A stretch of 64,000 nt of DNA from Phallus indusiatus (Eukaryota > Basidiomycota > Agaricomycetes > Phallales > Phallaceae), in contig JAQFWX010000001.1 in NCBI GenBank assembly GCA_027605045.1, positions 1,302,001 through 1,366,000 on the forward strand. The letters are read 5' to 3'. Of the stretch, positions 63,448-64,000 are shown in pieces (position 1 is the first letter of the stretch; each line of letters starts with the position of its first letter). The translations under genes were made by a program, and so were the position numbers. The notes beneath the pieces are model-generated. The model did no database searches and was not told the origin of the DNA. It was given only the letters and a program-made list of their open reading frames with translations.

Positions 63448-64000
63448 GGGATGCGCCCTCACTGCCGACATCAAATAGATTCGATGTATTGTACATAGAC
63501 GACAAGTGCAATGAGACTTCTGATTCGAATTCTATTGATTCTGATGCATCTATTCCTCCCTCAAATCCTCCGATCCCTGCTCCTCGTCGCCTTTCGATTG
63601 GAAAACGCAAGCGGATTCCACACGAATACCGTCTGAACGCCACTGCCGGTACTCAAAAACTCGAAATCGATGTAGAACTCCAGAGCACCGACACTGGCGA
63701 TCTTATTCATTCAAAAGCGATGCTTGACACCGGTGCCAGTGGGATGTTCCTTGACCAAGACTTTGTCGAGAAAAATCGGCTCCCGAAGATTCGCTTACCG
63801 AAACCGATTCCCGTTTTCAATGTTGATGGTACTCCCAATCAAGCAGGAAACATCACGCACGTGGTGGACTTGGTGATGCGATATCAGACGCATTCCGAAC
63901 GTGTCATGTTTGCCGTCACTGCCCTCGGCAAGTACCCAGTGCTGCTTGGATTACCCTGGTTCAAGGCTCATAACCCGGTGATTGACTACTCAACTGGTGA
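63448..64000 (+). CDS. Protease region of the third gypsy-type element (partial)
   Basis: After the gag stop a second frame is open to the window edge and includes HSKAMLDTGASGMFLDQDF (catalytic DTGA at about 63726-63737), then PVFNVDGTPNQAGNITHVVD and YPVLLGLPWFKAHNPVIDYS, the typical end of chromovirus-type proteases. RT should follow outside the window. The frame differs from gag, so a frameshift or separate translation is implied. Confidence 0.82.

Noticed and set aside
1..64000. CRISPR arrays, bacterial operons, tRNA or rRNA genes
   Set aside because: No regularly spaced repeats, no Shine-Dalgarno-organised genes, and no cloverleaf or rRNA core sequence noticed. The gene structure is eukaryotic throughout.

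Overview
The window looks like a repeat-dense region of a filamentous basidiomycete (Agaricomycetes-like) nuclear genome. Host genes have many short GT-AG introns. They include the 3' end of ribosomal protein uL23 (RPL25), two paralogues of a DUF6533-type membrane protein typical of mushrooms, an MSB2-like signalling mucin, and a decayed DUG2-like gene (WD40 plus M20 peptidase). About three quarters of the sequence is transposable elements inserted into one another. All calls come from reading the sequence by eye; no database search was run.

Layout. 1-272: RPL25 3' end. 1685-6341: DUF6533 paralogue 1, broken by a 3.0-kb TIR element (2867-5867) that itself carries two solo LTRs and a smaller TIR element. 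6724-7153: a possible small three-exon gene (minus strand). 7803-10867: five-exon MSB2-like mucin, the best-preserved host gene. 11713-12096: a near-perfect fold-back element. 13260-16375: DUG2 pseudogene. 16622-17497: a tandem duplication of promoter and first exon, leading into an apparently intact DUF6533 paralogue 2 (17368-19094). 19142-20245: a chimeric junction of three truncated elements. 21340-30437: a hAT transposase gene (minus strand) shredded by at least six later insertions.

31392-46143: a relict chromovirus (Ty3/gypsy) pierced by several solo LTRs, one of which contains a MITE, which contains another solo LTR, which contains a full-length chromovirus (32529-42074), which contains a further solo LTR. 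Nearly every layer has a target-site duplication, so the order of insertion can be read directly. 46972-60598: a second copy of that chromovirus in reverse orientation, split by a complete Ty3/gypsy-type element (48665-59727) with 2.3-kb LTRs. 61846-64000: gag and protease of a third gypsy-type element that runs off the window.

The most unusual biology is in the giant-LTR element. Two reading frames of about 190 amino acids lie inside the U3 part of each LTR. A diverged solo LTR at 21801-25040 keeps homologues of both, and removing a later insertion there reopens the first frame. The full-length chromovirus also carries extra reading frames between pol and the 3' LTR, one with a coiled coil. 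A third theme is a set of related 352-, 396- and 398-bp TG...CA repeats, nearly all solo and most with 5-bp target duplications. The two LTRs of the 48665-59727 element differ, as far as I could see, only by five 1-base homopolymer length changes. The insertion is therefore very young, and some frameshifts in this window may be assembly errors.
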